DNA of 64,000 bases from Crotalaria pallida (lineage: Eukaryota > Streptophyta > Magnoliopsida > Fabales > Fabaceae). Position numbers and translations under genes: made by a program. Positions within the stretch are counted from its first letter, which is position 1, and the number at the start of each line of letters is the position of its first letter. The DNA lies in assembly GCA_037953625.1 (NCBI GenBank), contig CM075649.1:73129290-73193289 (forward strand), given 5' to 3'. Of the stretch, positions 41,493 to 53,493 are shown piece by piece. The notes under the pieces are model-generated. The model was not told where the DNA came from and ran no database searches. It worked only from the letters and a program-made list of their open reading frames with translations.

Positions 41493-44400
41493 ATGGCAAC
41501 TAGAAACCAAAATCACACTAATACGATGTTGGAACGAATCACCACGGTACTGGAAGCCATGCAAAGGCAGTCTCAGCAACCCTCTCAACCGGCAAATCCG
41601 CCTCATCAGTGTAATGTGGGTAACACTGAGGCGAAGACTCTGGCTGATTTTAGGAGCTGCAATCCGCCAAAGTTTGAAGGAGGATTTAAACCGGAGGAAG
41701 CCAACAAATGGATTCATACTATGGACAAGATTTTGAGGACTTTGGAGTGTTCTGATATTCAGAAGGTGGCGTATGCAACCTACATGTTGGAGGATGAAGC
41801 GGAGAATTGGTGGAATCACACCATGCAGCTTTTGCAGTATGAAGGAAGGGAAGTGAGTTGGGGAGTATTCATGGAGAAGTTCCTCCAAAAGTATTTCCCG
41901 GAGGACTTGAGAAGGAAGAAGGAGGTGAAGTTCCTGCAGCTGAAGCAAGGGAACATGAGTGTGGGTGAGTACGCAGCTAAATTTGAGGAGCTGATGAAGT
42001 ACTCTCCATACTATCAGAACAATCCAGATGAAAGGAGCAAGTGTATAAAGTTTGAAGGAGGCTTAAGGCCCAAGCTAAAGTCAATTTTCAGCTATCAGCG
42101 AATCCAAAGTTTTCCTGCACTCGTGGACATGTGTAGGATGTATGAAGACGACACCAAGGCCGAGGAGGTGCAAGTCTCGAAAAAGAAGGACAATCAAGGC
42201 TATGGATCTCAAAGGCGTAAGGGTTTCAACAATCGAGGCAAAGGTCCATATGATCGCAGAGGGAAAGGCAAGGGCAAGGTTGGTGGTTCTGAGGGAAGAA
42301 ATTATCGGAGCGAAGCTCCATTCTGCGACAAGTGCAAACGCAACCATTATGGTCGTGTTTGCTGGGGAACAAGTGGATGTTTCAACTGTGGGAAGCCAGG
42401 GCATTTTGCACGAGATTGCAAGGAACCAGCCAAGGCCAACTCAAGAGGAACTGCGGATGGATCAATGGCTCAAGGAAGGGTCTTCACCCTTAGCGGTGTG
42501 GAAGCGAATCGATCTTCTGATCTGGTGCAAGGTAAATACTTGCTTAATGGTCAGTTTTGCCATGTTTTGTTTGACTCTGGTGCAACACATTCATTTGTTT
42601 CACATGAATGTGTAGACCGTTTAGGCTTGAATGTGTTTGAGATGCCTTATACTCTCAGAGTAGAAACTCCTACCAATGCTCCTGTAATTGTTTCTAGAGC
42701 ATGTCTTAACTGTTGTATAGAAGTGTTAGGACAAACCTCTAAAGTAGATTTGATCTGCTTACCCTTAGCACAAGTAGATGTAATCTTGGGGATGGACTGG
42801 TTAAGTCAGAACCAAGTGATCATTGACTGTGATAGGAAACTGGTAACCTATAGAAGCCCAAAACCATCTGGCTACGTGTGTCTGTTCAATGCTGAGATGG
42901 AGGAAGTTGGTCCGAAGACGGAAGAGATTCCTGTTGTCCGAGAGTTTCCGGAAGTGTTTGCTGACGAGATTCCTGGTCTACCACCAAGAAGAGAGATTGA
43001 ATTCGGTATCGACCTAATTCCGGGAGCTGGTCCCATTTCTATCGCTCCCTATAGAATGGCACCACCGGAAATGGCGGAAATGAAGAAGCAGATTGAGGAG
43101 CTGCTGCAGAAACAGATGATTCGATCAAGCGTGTCACGTTGGGGTGCTCCTGTCTTGTTCGTCAGGAAGAAAGATGGTAGTATGAGGATGTGCATCGACT
43201 ACCGACAACTTAATAAGGTCACCATCAAGAACAAGTATCCGTTGCCACGGATAGATGACCTTATGGATCAAGTTCGTGGGACTTCAGTATTTTCCAAGAT
43301 TGATTTGAGGTCGGGGGACCATCAGATCAGAATTAGAGAAGAGGATATCTCTAAGACTGCATTTCGATCTCGATACGGACATTATGAGTATGTCGTGATG
43401 CCGTTCGGATTGACTAATGCACCAGCTATCTTCATGGACTACATGAATCGAATCTTTAGACCTTATTTAGATTCATTCGTGGTTGTGTTCATTGATGATA
43501 TTCTGATTTACTCTAAGAGCCCGGAGGAGCATGCTGAACACTTGAAGATAGTGTTAAGCATCTTGAAGGAGAAGCAGCTGTATGCCAAACTTACAAAGTG
43601 TGAGTTCTGGCTGAAGGAGGTTAAATTTTTGGGGCATGTGATTTCAGATAAAGGGATAGCAGTTGATCCAACGAAAGTAAGTTCGGTTTTGCAATGGGAG
43701 CAACCAAAGTCGGCCACGGAAGTCAGAAGTTTTCTTGGTTTGGCTGGGTATTATAGAAGATTCATCGAAGGTTTCTCGAAGATTGCACTGCCTCTGACGA
43801 AGTTGACAAGGAAAGATCAACCGTTCCTATGGGATGAGAAGTGTGAGAGAAGTTTTCGGGAGTTGAAAGAAAGGTTGACATCGTCTCCTGTGTTGGTGCT
43901 GCCCGATACGCTGAAGAGTTTCGATGTGTATTGTGACGCGTCGAAACAAGGTCTTGGGTGTGTCTTGATGCAAGATGGACAAGTCGTCGCTTACGCTTCG
44001 AGACAGTTAAAGGTTCATGAGATGAACTATCCAACCCATGATCTGGAGTTAGCAGCTGTGGTGTTTGCCTTAAAGATCTGGAGACACTATCTCTATGGCA
44101 CTACGTTCCGGGTTTTTAGTGACCATAAGAGTTTAAAGTACCTCTTTGATCAAAAGGAGTTGAATATGAGGCAACGCAGATGGATGGAGTTTTTGAAGGA
44201 TTATGAGTTTGAGCTCCAGTACCATCCTGGGAAGGCTAACGTTGTGGCGGACGCATTGAGTAGAAAGGCAATGCATATCAGTGCAATGATGGTCAGAGAA
44301 GCTGTACTGATAGAGGAATTTCGAGATTTGAGTCTGACGATGCAAGTGGAGCCGACAAGCATCAAGTTGGGAATGCTGCAGATTGCTAACGATTTTCTGC

Positions 44401-45827
44401 AAAGGATACGGGAATTGCAACACAAGGATGGGAAACTCATGGAAAAGAGGAAGTTGATGCAAGAAGGTAAGGAGTTGGAATTTCAAGAAGGGAAGGATGG
44501 AATCCTTCGCTTTAAAACGAGGATTTGTGTGCCTGATGATTTGGAAGTAAGAAGGATGATTTTGGATGAAGCGCATAAGAGTAAGATGAGTATGCATCCG
44601 GGAGCTACTAAAATGTACCAGGACTTAAAGAAGTTATTTTGGTGGCCTGGTTTGAAGAGAGATGTAGCTGAATATGTGGCATGTTGTTTAGTATGTCAAA
44701 AGGCCAAGGTGGAACATCAAAGGCCAGGAGGAGAGTTACTTTCTTTAGAGATCCCGTTGTGGAAATGGGATAGCATCTCGATGGATTTTGTGTTAGGATT
44801 GCCAAAGACATCTACTGGTCATGATGCAATTTGGGTGATCGTGGACCGTTTGACCAAGTCAGCGCATTTCATTCCCGTGAATATGCGCTACTCATTGGAA
44901 AAGCTCACTCAGTTGTACATCAAGGAAGTTGTTCGTCTGCACGGAGTACCATCAAGCATTGTGTCTGATCGCGATCCGAGGTTTACATCAAAGTTTTGGG
45001 AAGATCTGCATAGAGCCTTGGGTTCGAGATTGAAGCTAAGTTCTGCATACCATCCTCAGACTGATGGTCAAACAGAAAGGACTATTCAGTCGTTGGAAGA
45101 CATCTTAAGAGCTTGTGCATTGGAAGGACAAAGAAATTGGGAGCAAATGTTGCCACTCGTGGAATTCACTTACAACAACAGCTATCACACGAGCATTGGA
45201 ATGGCACCATTTGAAGCTTTGTATGGGAGAAAGTGTCAGACGCCGTTATGCTGGTTTCAAGTGGGGGAGAGTTCTCTGATTGGACCAGATATTGTGCAAG
45301 AGACCACAGAGCAGATCAAAATGATACAAGAGAAGATGAGGGCAGCTCAGAGTAGGCAGAAAAGTTATGCTGATAGAAGGAGAAAAACCTTAGAGTTTGC
45401 TGAAGGAGACCACGTGTTCATTAGAATAATACCAACCAAAGGTGTTAGTAGAGCCTTGAAAACCCAGAAACTATCACCTAAGTTTATTGGTCCCTATCAA
45501 ATCCTCAAAAGGATCGGCCCAGTAGCCTATCAATTAGCTTTGCCTCCGTCATTAGCTAATCTCCATAGTGTATTCCATGTGTCTCAATTGAAGAAATACG
45601 TCCATGACCCCACCATTGTCCTTAGAATCCAACCGGATAACTTAGAAGTTCATAAGAACCCAACCTTCAAAGTTGTGCCAGTTCGTATTGAAGACCGAAG
45701 AATCAAGCAGCTTAGAGGGAAGGACATCCATCTGGTCAAAGTTGTCTGGGTCTGTGGAGATGTAAGAGAAGCATCTTGGGAATTAGAGGATAAGATGCGT
45801 CAGGATTATCCTGACTTGTTTGTATGA
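41493..45827 (+). CDS. Family-A Gag-Pol polyprotein (Tekay/Del-type chromovirus)
   Basis: One open frame of 1,444 codons starts MATRNQNHTNTMLERITTVL. Order: Gag domain (about 50-210; FFPEDLRR-like YFPEDLRRKKEVKFLQLKQG), a CCHC knuckle at 296-309 (CFNCGKPGHFARDC) after a looser Cys-rich stretch (about 279), aspartic protease D361-S-G, RT with D604 and FIDD (D668, D669), RNase H D815, integrase zinc site (H1028, H1035, C1065, C1068), catalytic D1098, D1159 and E1195 (35 residues between the last two), and a C-terminal chromodomain (about 1398-1443). The encoded enzymes would copy the RNA into DNA and insert it, the chromodomain steering to heterochromatin. Two conserved RT motifs are altered, SRWGAPV for SPWGAPV and SGDHQI for SGYHQI (D609), so RT may be inactive although the frame is intact. 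Confidence 0.95.
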   Translation: MATRNQNHTNTMLERITTVLEAMQRQSQQPSQPANPPHQCNVGNTEAKTLADFRSCNPPKFEGGFKPEEANKWIHTMDKILRTLECSDIQKVAYATYMLEDEAENWWNHTMQLLQYEGREVSWGVFMEKFLQKYFPEDLRRKKEVKFLQLKQGNMSVGEYAAKFEELMKYSPYYQNNPDERSKCIKFEGGLRPKLKSIFSYQRIQSFPALVDMCRMYEDDTKAEEVQVSKKKDNQGYGSQRRKGFNNRGKGPYDRRGKGKGKVGGSEGRNYRSEAPFCDKCKRNHYGRVCWGTSGCFNCGKPGHFARDCKEPAKANSRGTADGSMAQGRVFTLSGVEANRSSDLVQGKYLLNGQFCHVLFDSGATHSFVSHECVDRLGLNVFEMPYTLRVETPTNAPVIVSRACLNCCIEVLGQTSKVDLICLPLAQVDVILGMDWLSQNQVIIDCDRKLVTYRSPKPSGYVCLFNAEMEEVGPKTEEIPVVREFPEVFADEIPGLPPRREIEFGIDLIPGAGPISIAPYRMAPPEMAEMKKQIEELLQKQMIRSSVSRWGAPVLFVRKKDGSMRMCIDYRQLNKVTIKNKYPLPRIDDLMDQVRGTSVFSKIDLRSGDHQIRIREEDISKTAFRSRYGHYEYVVMPFGLTNAPAIFMDYMNRIFRPYLDSFVVVFIDDILIYSKSPEEHAEHLKIVLSILKEKQLYAKLTKCEFWLKEVKFLGHVISDKGIAVDPTKVSSVLQWEQPKSATEVRSFLGLAGYYRRFIEGFSKIALPLTKLTRKDQPFLWDEKCERSFRELKERLTSSPVLVLPDTLKSFDVYCDASKQGLGCVLMQDGQVVAYASRQLKVHEMNYPTHDLELAAVVFALKIWRHYLYGTTFRVFSDHKSLKYLFDQKELNMRQRRWMEFLKDYEFELQYHPGKANVVADALSRKAMHISAMMVREAVLIEEFRDLSLTMQVEPTSIKLGMLQIANDFLQRIRELQHKDGKLMEKRKLMQEGKELEFQEGKDGILRFKTRICVPDDLEVRRMILDEAHKSKMSMHPGATKMYQDLKKLFWWPGLKRDVAEYVACCLVCQKAKVEHQRPGGELLSLEIPLWKWDSISMDFVLGLPKTSTGHDAIWVIVDRLTKSAHFIPVNMRYSLEKLTQLYIKEVVRLHGVPSSIVSDRDPRFTSKFWEDLHRALGSRLKLSSAYHPQTDGQTERTIQSLEDILRACALEGQRNWEQMLPLVEFTYNNSYHTSIGMAPFEALYGRKCQTPLCWFQVGESSLIGPDIVQETTEQIKMIQEKMRAAQSRQKSYADRRRKTLEFAEGDHVFIRIIPTKGVSRALKTQKLSPKFIGPYQILKRIGPVAYQLALPPSLANLHSVFHVSQLKKYVHDPTIVLRIQPDNLEVHKNPTFKVVPVRIEDRRIKQLRGKDIHLVKVVWVCGDVREASWELEDKMRQDYPDLFV

Positions 45828-45869
45828 GTTGAATTTCGGGGACGAAATTCCTTGTAAGTGGGGGAGTAG

Positions 45870-48800
45870 TGTAACACCCCAAAAATTTTAATCCCCGATT
45901 AATGAAATGTTAATTATAATTTAATTATAATTAATAGTTTTCAAATTAATCCTTGATTAAAATATGTGTGTATGTAATTAGCTTGCATGTGAGAAATTAT
46001 TTAATAAATAATTTAAATGCCTAAAATGCATATTTTGCATATTAGTCCCTGGGTTGGGACCTAGAAGCAATTATAGGAAAGGTTTTGGAGGGAAAGTAAA
46101 TAAAATAATTATTTTTCAAAATCTGGGTAAAACACTCGAGTATTTTCTGGAATACTCGAGTATTCTGGGTCAAACTGCACGAGTTAGTGCGTTTGATGAG
46201 TCACAGCCAACGAGTTCGCTTTGTTGACACGATTACACCATCTTCAACAGCTCAAGGATGTCGTGTCGCACTGCATGAACCTTCTCCATGTCTATATAAG
46301 CTTATCAACCACGAATTCGTGGGAATTTTGCTCAATCTTGCTTGTGTTGACATAGTTAGGGTTTCGAATTCGTCTCGTTCGATTCTCTTTTGATTCTAAG
46401 TGTTAGGCTTCGAGTGATACACCAACACAAATCTCACATCACGAGCTTTGTATAGACACCAAAGTTGTGAGGTTTGAGTGTGTGGATTGAGAGAATCGAA
46501 GGCTTGAAGTGAAGCTGTCCTTGCTTGAGTTGGTGTCTGGAGCTTACTTTGATCATCGATTTCGGTAAGCTCGTGAATCCCTGAGTCTCAAACTTAATTC
46601 CTTTAGTTAGTTGATGTTGTATAGAGTCTAGAAATCTAATTTTCCCCAATTCTTATATCTGTTTTGTGGGTAAACCAATTCGGTTTTGGTGATGCACTCA
46701 AAACTGCTCTGCATGTGAAGTTCAAATTGATTTCTGGTGTTGGAGCTCTTTTCTTGGATTTCTTTCTGTTGATTCACATCTGAGAGGTAAGGGGAAGTAA
46801 TTATATTCACTAGATAGAGTTTGAAATCCATTAAATGTGTTAGAGAGCCACCAAGAGGCTCTAAGGGCTTAGATTCTATAGGAACTTTGGTTTGGAGACC
46901 AATCCATGCTCTAAATCCGTATTGAGCAAGTTTGTTATCATGCATGTGAACCTGAATGAGCTTTGTTTCATGAATATTATGCTTATTTTGTGATTTGAGG
47001 TATGGAGTTGTTAAAATGCCTTTTTAAGCATAATCAATGATTTCTCTGTCAATTCTGTGTTTTGAATTGAAATAAGTGTTGTAACATGTTTGATTAATGA
47101 TATGTTAACTCTGTTGATCCCTGAAATGGACTTAAATTGAGTAGAAATGAAAATGGCATGTTAAAACCAGTTTTCAATACTGTCAGCTGCGAAACACTCG
47201 AGTAAATAGCAAAAGTACTCGAGTAAATCGTGTTCAAAATAAAGTAAATTTCATAAGAACACTCGAGTATTTTGTCTGTTACTCGAGTATCGGGCATGAA
47301 CTGAGAATTGTTATAGGTCAAACACTCGAGTCATTCAAAGTCACTCGAGTATTCTGGAAAAGTCCAAAGAACACTCGAGTAACTCAGGAACTACTCGAGT
47401 AAATTGTTGAAATTAAAACCCAAATCCTCAGAAAGACATGAACACTCGAGTAAGCTTAAGAACACTCGAGTAATCTGGAAAATCTCCAAAACACTCGAGT
47501 ATTCTGAACTTTACTCGAGTAAAATGCCCAGAATCTGAAAACATCATTTTCAACTCTAACTTAATTAATTAAGGAATTATTAAGGATAATTCAAGGGATC
47601 AAAGACTTAGAGAAATTGATAAATACAAATAGATCGTTCGGTGACGATCCATTTTGAAAATTAAGCCTAGGTGGCAAGTAATGTATTAATCAATTTCCCC
47701 TAAGTCTAAAATGCATTCATTCTGGAGTTTGGATGGTAGGACGTATTCATGTTTCGATAAACATGTGGAGGGCCTCTGGGAGTGCCAATACGCTTGCTTG
47801 ATGACACGTCGTTGACGTGGTCGGCTTTGTGGATGCCGATATGGATATATCGTTTGGATGACGATCCGTTTGGATGACGGGATATGCTCGGGTGGCATGG
47901 ATACCAAGCTTGACGTGTACATTCTAGGTGAATGTACGAATTGTTGTATACCTAGGAATACAACGCACTGTGGAGTGCTGGGTTCTCAGGGATGGACGTC
48001 AGAAAGTGACTTAGAAAATGCGGAGATAAGTTGAGAGTTAAAGTCATGCATCATGTCATTCACCTAATGCAATTGATATACCTGAATTAAGTGTGAACAT
48101 CCTATGTGCATCTGATACTTGCTAAATGCTAATTGTGATTGTTATTAATTGATGCATTAGTATCTTTCATATGTTGCATGATTTATTCTCTATTGATTAT
48201 GTGAGTAGAATTGCTTACCCCTATGCCCTTGTAGGTGATGTCTCGCTACATTGCTTGCATCGAGATCCGGCCACTTCCTAGTGGCGTATGGATCTATGAG
48301 GACCATCGCGCGGTGTATGAGGGGGAGGTAGAGTTCACATTCTACCACCCTAATCCGCTGATGCGATTCCGTCCTCGTAGGTTTAGGATTCCCATCATAT
48401 AAACTATGCATGTACCCCCGTTTTATACTTATCATGGACCACCTCCCATGCGACCAGCTCGCTCTTACAATATTTTTCATTTTCGACCTACCCGCTCTCA
48501 CCCTTTTACTTCGAGAGTTGTCCGCGAGGAGACTCCCCCTTCTTATCCAAGGAGCCCCGTCAGGGTTTCACCATCACCTGACCCGGTACCCAGTGGTAGG
48601 GTACACTCTCCTTCGGATGAGATTGAGGAGGATCCGGTGGAGGACGAGAGTGGGAGCGAGCCTCTCGTGCATTCTACTGGGAGTGACTGGAGGGACGATG
48701 ATCCCTAGGTACATGTATATGGTGTATGATGTGGATCCGAGGATCCGGTGTGTGGAGGAGATGTGCTGCTGCTGCTGTAATGATGATGCTACTACCTTTT

Positions 48801-49421
48801 TACCTATATTTTGGGAGACTACTGCTGCTACTACTACTGCATCTGATGCTGATGGATCTAAGTGACTATCCCTGGGGTTGTATTTTGATTATGTATATAT
48901 TGTACATATGTTTTACTCTAGGGTTATAGTATCATAGTGAGGTAGATCTGTTTATATGGACTTGTTATATTTTGGAACTTGGTGACTTATCTCATGGACT
49001 ATGTATGTATGACTCTTTCGTATATATGAAAATCTTTGTTTATATTATATCAGTTGCATAGTCCAGTAATTTCCGCTTACTCTGATTTAACTTATAAATG
49101 AGCTCGGCTATAAGTATTAATTGACGGTATCAGTTTTATTGAACAAAGTATGGGTGGCTTCAATTGATTGTAAAATGCACAGAAATTTCTAAAGAACGAA
49201 TGTTATCCTGCTTGAGAAAAGGTTTTAGAAATCGCCGAACCCGATACAAGTGTTTTAAAGGATTTTAGAATTTATTCTCCAAGAGTTCCATTAGATGAAT
49301 TGTGCACCCGCTTTAAAGAAAATTTTATTTACCATATTATCTTAGCTCACAAGTCCATATATTATCCAATATAATAGCTTAAATATTAGTTACAATTTGG
49401 GTAATCCGGAAGGGTGTCACA
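45870..49421 (+). repeat. Family-A 3' LTR
   Basis: It is 3,552 bp, the copy of 37651-41203, preceded by the polypurine tract gtgggggagtag. All signals recur at +8,219: TATA 46292-46299, donor near 46565, CTCGAG array 47197-47519, hairpins, acceptor and LTR ORF. The join to B sequence at 49422 is 'tgtcaca|aaagtaaatc'. Confidence 0.93.
48238..48708 (+). pseudogene. LTR-encoded ORF, interrupted by one stop (family A, 3' LTR)
   Basis: It has the same start context and the same TAA (48400-48402) as 40020-40511, so the stop was present before this element inserted. Small differences from the other LTR include Arg for Leu and Ser for Phe in the second half (both matching D), and a stop (TAG) at 48706-48708 where the central LTR has Trp. 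Confidence 0.55.
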
Positions 49422-52074
49422 AAAGTAAATCTCTTTGTATGTTGAATTTTCTTTCTTAAACCGTGATTTAAAGATGTATTGGTGCTGCATGCTGATTTGT
49501 TGATGATCTTGATGATTTAAGTTCATGCATGTGTTAATTAACCTTTGATCTTGAATTTTTAAGAATAAATGAACTTATAAAACCCTAGATCAAGAGCCAA
49601 ATGATTCGGCCTTGACTAGATCAAGGAGTCTTGATGCTTTTTTTTTATTTAATTCAAGTCATTGCATGTTAATCTTATGATTAGAAAAGTTGATTTGAGT
49701 GGTTGAAAGTGTTTGATTTTAACTTGATCTTAATAAAGCTTTAATTTTGTTTTGATCTTTGAAAAGTTTGGTTCTTGAATTCTTTTCATGAAATTTATAA
49801 ATAAAAAGTTTTGACTTTGTGTTGATCTATGGACAAGTCTTGAGTTTTAATACATGCATGTTGTTTTTGAACCAAAAAGATTTAATCCCTCTTCATTTCA
49901 TACCACGGTTTTGACCACTTCTTACTATGATTTTATCTTTGATTTATGTCATTATGATTGATTCCATGACTTGATCTATAAGATTTAGGTCCATGCATGT
50001 GGTTTTTGAACAAAAAGATTTTATTTCCTTAAGGATCACCACGGTTTTGTAAAGGAACCAAAAGAAATGAGTTTTAAAAAGTGATTTTTGTCTTGACTCA
50101 TGTTCTTTGTGCGTGCATGTGAAAGAATTGAAAGTAAAACTTTGATCTATGATGATGTGCATAAGGTCTAGGCCTAGAATAAGGAAACCATGATTTATTT
50201 TCATGAAAAAGATCCATGCATGTTAATTTCTTTTTTTTATTTAAGAACCTTGTGTTTTTGCATGTAGAAAAATGAACCCAAAGACCTTGTTTTGACCATG
50301 ATGACATTCGGCCATGCATGCTAACTAGACTAGGGTTCTTTTCAATGAAGTGACATAAAGGGAATAAGTATGTTAAAATAAATTGTTTGAAATTGTGTGG
50401 TGAATGTTTAATTTCTATTCGGTTTTTGATTTAAAAATAAAGGAAATAAATGATTTGAGGGAAAGTGTTGAGTTTAAATGAATCCATATGTGTGTGTATG
50501 AGCATTTGGTTGAAAGTAAAAGAAAGAGTAAATAATTTGGTTGCATGAAAAAGAAAGTAGAATTTAGGTGCTTTAAATAAATCAAGTTGAATTATGTGAT
50601 TTAAATTTGTGATGTTTCTTGGATGTCATTCGTCCATACAGTGTAAATATGTCTAGAGAATTTAGTTGCATTAAAATAAACTCATGTAGTGAATTTTGAA
50701 AAAGAATTGAATTGTTGTGTTTGATTTGTATCTTTGTGAGTGAGTGAATGTCTAAGCGTTTGTTTGAAGTGTAAATAAATTAAATGATTAATCAATTACT
50801 TGTACGACTTCATCTATGTAAGTGTTGTTGTGGTTAGGTGCTAGTTTATGTTTGAAAAATATTTGAGTGTGTAAATGGCTTCGAAATAAATTGGTTTTAA
50901 GAAAATTCCATTTAATTTAATTGAGATTTTTAAATTATGTTTATGGCTGTCCAAAGTCTGTTTTATGATAAAGATTTGAGTTTTAAAGTGTTAATTTTGA
51001 ATTAAAGAGTTATTTAAAGTGAAAAGTGTTTTTGAAATGTTTTCGGAGTTTTATCAAAATGATTTTTGTAAAATGATCCTTGGCTGTTCAGAATTAATTA
51101 AAATGGTCTTTTAGCTTTAAAAATATGTTCAAGTGATTTAAAGTAAAGCTTTCAAGTGATCTTTAATCTAAGAAAAAGCCGGATTGAAAACGGCGAATTT
51201 TTCGGTGTTTTTGAACATATTTAAGGTGCTGTCCAAGGTGGACCAGCAACCAAATAAATTAATTTAAACCATTTTATTAAATGCTTTCAAATGGTTTTAA
51301 AATATTTAAAGTGCTAGAAAATTGGGAATTATTTTGATAAAACAATAGTGTTTTAAGTCTTCCGATTAAGAACGAAAAGTGTCACGAACTAAGAAAAGAT
51401 TTTCTTAATACGAGTTAATAACCTAAGCGTATTTTATTTAGTACGAGGAATTTGAAAGACGAGGGATTGGGGCAGCCGGCAGCAAAAGAGGATCCGAGGA
51501 GACGGTACGCAAGTAATCGCTGGACCTCAGGTGAGAGAGAAGTTTTCCTAAGACACCGTGGTAGTTAGGTGATATATTAGGACGTTCCGTATCATCTCAA
51601 AGATCGGAACTAAGTGGTTCGGAGTCAGTAGTATAGTGGCAATTGTTTGTGTTGTGTGGCCACTTATACGAAGGTGACAAAGACCACATTGTTATTGTGT
51701 GCTGATTGTGTGTGGATAGCATGTTTATATTTATCTATTTAATTATGCATGCTTATATTGAATACTGTTAATTTAAAATGAGTAACATGTTGAGGGACGT
51801 CTGCTACGTCCTGAATAAGAAAATGAAAAGAAAATAAGTAAATTGATGGAAATAAAGATATAAAGAGAAAGGAATGATGATGAAAGATGTAAGCTGGAAA
51901 AGAAAGAAAGAAAGAAAGAAAGAGTTGAGATTGGGGAAGAGTGAATGATAATGATGAGTTTGAGCCAGAGCTGGGGAGAATGATGTGAATTGAGTGGAGC
52001 TGGGCTCCTTTGTTTTTGTTTCAGACTGAGACTAGTGTTGAGTTGAGCTTGCTCCTCCATTAGCGCTCAGCCCA

Positions 52075-52530
52075 AAAATTTGATTTTCGAAAAAAGGTTT
52101 TTAAAAAGAGATTTTTGTGAAGAGTTGTGAAAAGAGATTTTTTGAAAAAGGTTGTGAAAGGAAATTTTTGAAAATGGATTTTTGAAAAATGTTTTCGAAA
52201 GGAGATTTTTGACAAGATTTGTGAAAGTATATTTTTGAAAAGGTTTGCGAAAAGAGATTTTTTTTGGAAAAGATTTGTGAAATGATTATTTTACATGAAA
52301 CATTATTTTTGAAAGGATTTTATAAAAGTGTTTGTGAAACCTTGCTTTTAATAAACACCATTTTTGAAAAGAGTTTGTGAAACACTATTTTTGAAGAAAG
52401 AATGTGAAACATTATTTTTGGAGAATTTTGTGAAATGAGATTTTTGAGAAAGTTTGTGAAGCATGATTTTTGAGAAAATTATGAAACGAATCTTTTGCGA
52501 AAACTTATGAAAAGCTGTTTTTGAGAAAGG
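52075..52530. repeat. Degenerate TTTTTGAAAA…TTTGTGAAA repeat in LTR B (5')
   Basis: About twenty imperfect units of roughly 20-25 bp, such as 'agatttttgaaaaggtttgtgaaa'. The same array is at about 59374-59829 in the 3' LTR. Confidence 0.85.
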
Positions 52531-52818
52531 TTGAGAATTGAGACCCGAGTTTGTCGAGGTGATCCCAGCTCTGTGCTATGTGGGAATTAATGAGAGAAAG
52601 ACTGTGCCAAGTTAGTGGTCGGGACTCATTGAAGAGATGCACGAAGGATGGGCCGACATTAGGTTAACTAAAAACAAGATAAAAGACTTTAAAAGACATT
52701 CACGGTGAGGTATGAGAGTGCGAAGTAGTGGAGAGGAAGGAACCATAAGTATCTGCGGATACTTAGGAGGAGATTGCATCAGGGGAGGACGATGACGGTG
52801 AAACGTCAAGGAGTCTAG

Positions 52819-52945
52819 AGTATGTTTCTAGGCAGAACGAACTCCACAGGTGGCGTACGAACGTGGTAGGGACTGGGTCCAATGCCGTGGTGAGTTCTGC
52901 AAGCCCACTAGAAACATACTGTCGCCCCCTAGATTGCAAATCTAG
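52819..52945. repeat. Long inverted repeat (cruciform-like) in LTR B (5')
   Basis: AGTATGTTTCTAG (52819-52831) pairs perfectly with CTAGAAACATACT (52908-52920). Inside, GCAGAAC (52832-52838) pairs with GTTCTGC (52894-52900). Directly after comes the palindrome CTAGATT-gca-AATCTAG (about 52929-52945). The copy in the 3' LTR (about 60118-60244) keeps all of these stems. Confidence 0.9.
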
Positions 52946-53493
52946 AACAGTGAGAGGGACTAGAGTGGGACGTCTTGATTGCCACTGTGAGACAGTGTGC
53001 CTTGATATATATATGAATTGAATTGAATTGATATGATTTGAGGCTGAGTCCTCCTGGTCTAGGACCATTTGAGTGTGAGACAGCTGTCGTGCCCGTACGG
53101 TAAAGGTCCTGTACTCCTGTTTCCTTCCGACTAGGTTGGGTGGATAACCGAGGAGATGTAGACGTGAGTGATATCCGAGAATGAATGAATATTTTGAGGA
53201 TATCTTAAAGTACCCCAATCATTAAAGATTGTGAATTGATAAGACTGAATGAAAAGAGAAACATAGTTATGACAGAAGGAAATGAAAGAGGATAACAGTA
53301 GTGTGAATAAGATAACAATGATAGTAATGTTGATAATATGCTTGATTGTTGTGTGCTTGTGAGTGGCATTGTATGTTGTATGGTCCTATTATCTTGCCTA
53401 TCGTAATCCCACACCGTCGATGATGCGTCGTTCGGATCGCTTACTCTCTCCTGTTCGTTGGCATATCGGTGCTACTGATATCTCAACGGGCAG

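Larger units (their letters stand above)
34739..49421 (+). mobile_element. Tandem family-A Ty3/gypsy (Tekay/Del-type) array: Δpol–LTR–gag-pol–LTR
   Basis: Two interiors share a central LTR. The left interior is cut to the last ~2.8 kb of pol, then LTR 37651-41203, the complete interior 41204-45869, and LTR 45870-49421. Neither side has a 5-bp target duplication. Relative to the intact B LTR, 137 bp (56681-56817) are missing at the insertion point, and the left junction carries a 37-bp tandem duplication. This looks like a tandem made by unequal LTR recombination, whose left end was later deleted and end-joined. Confidence 0.85.
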
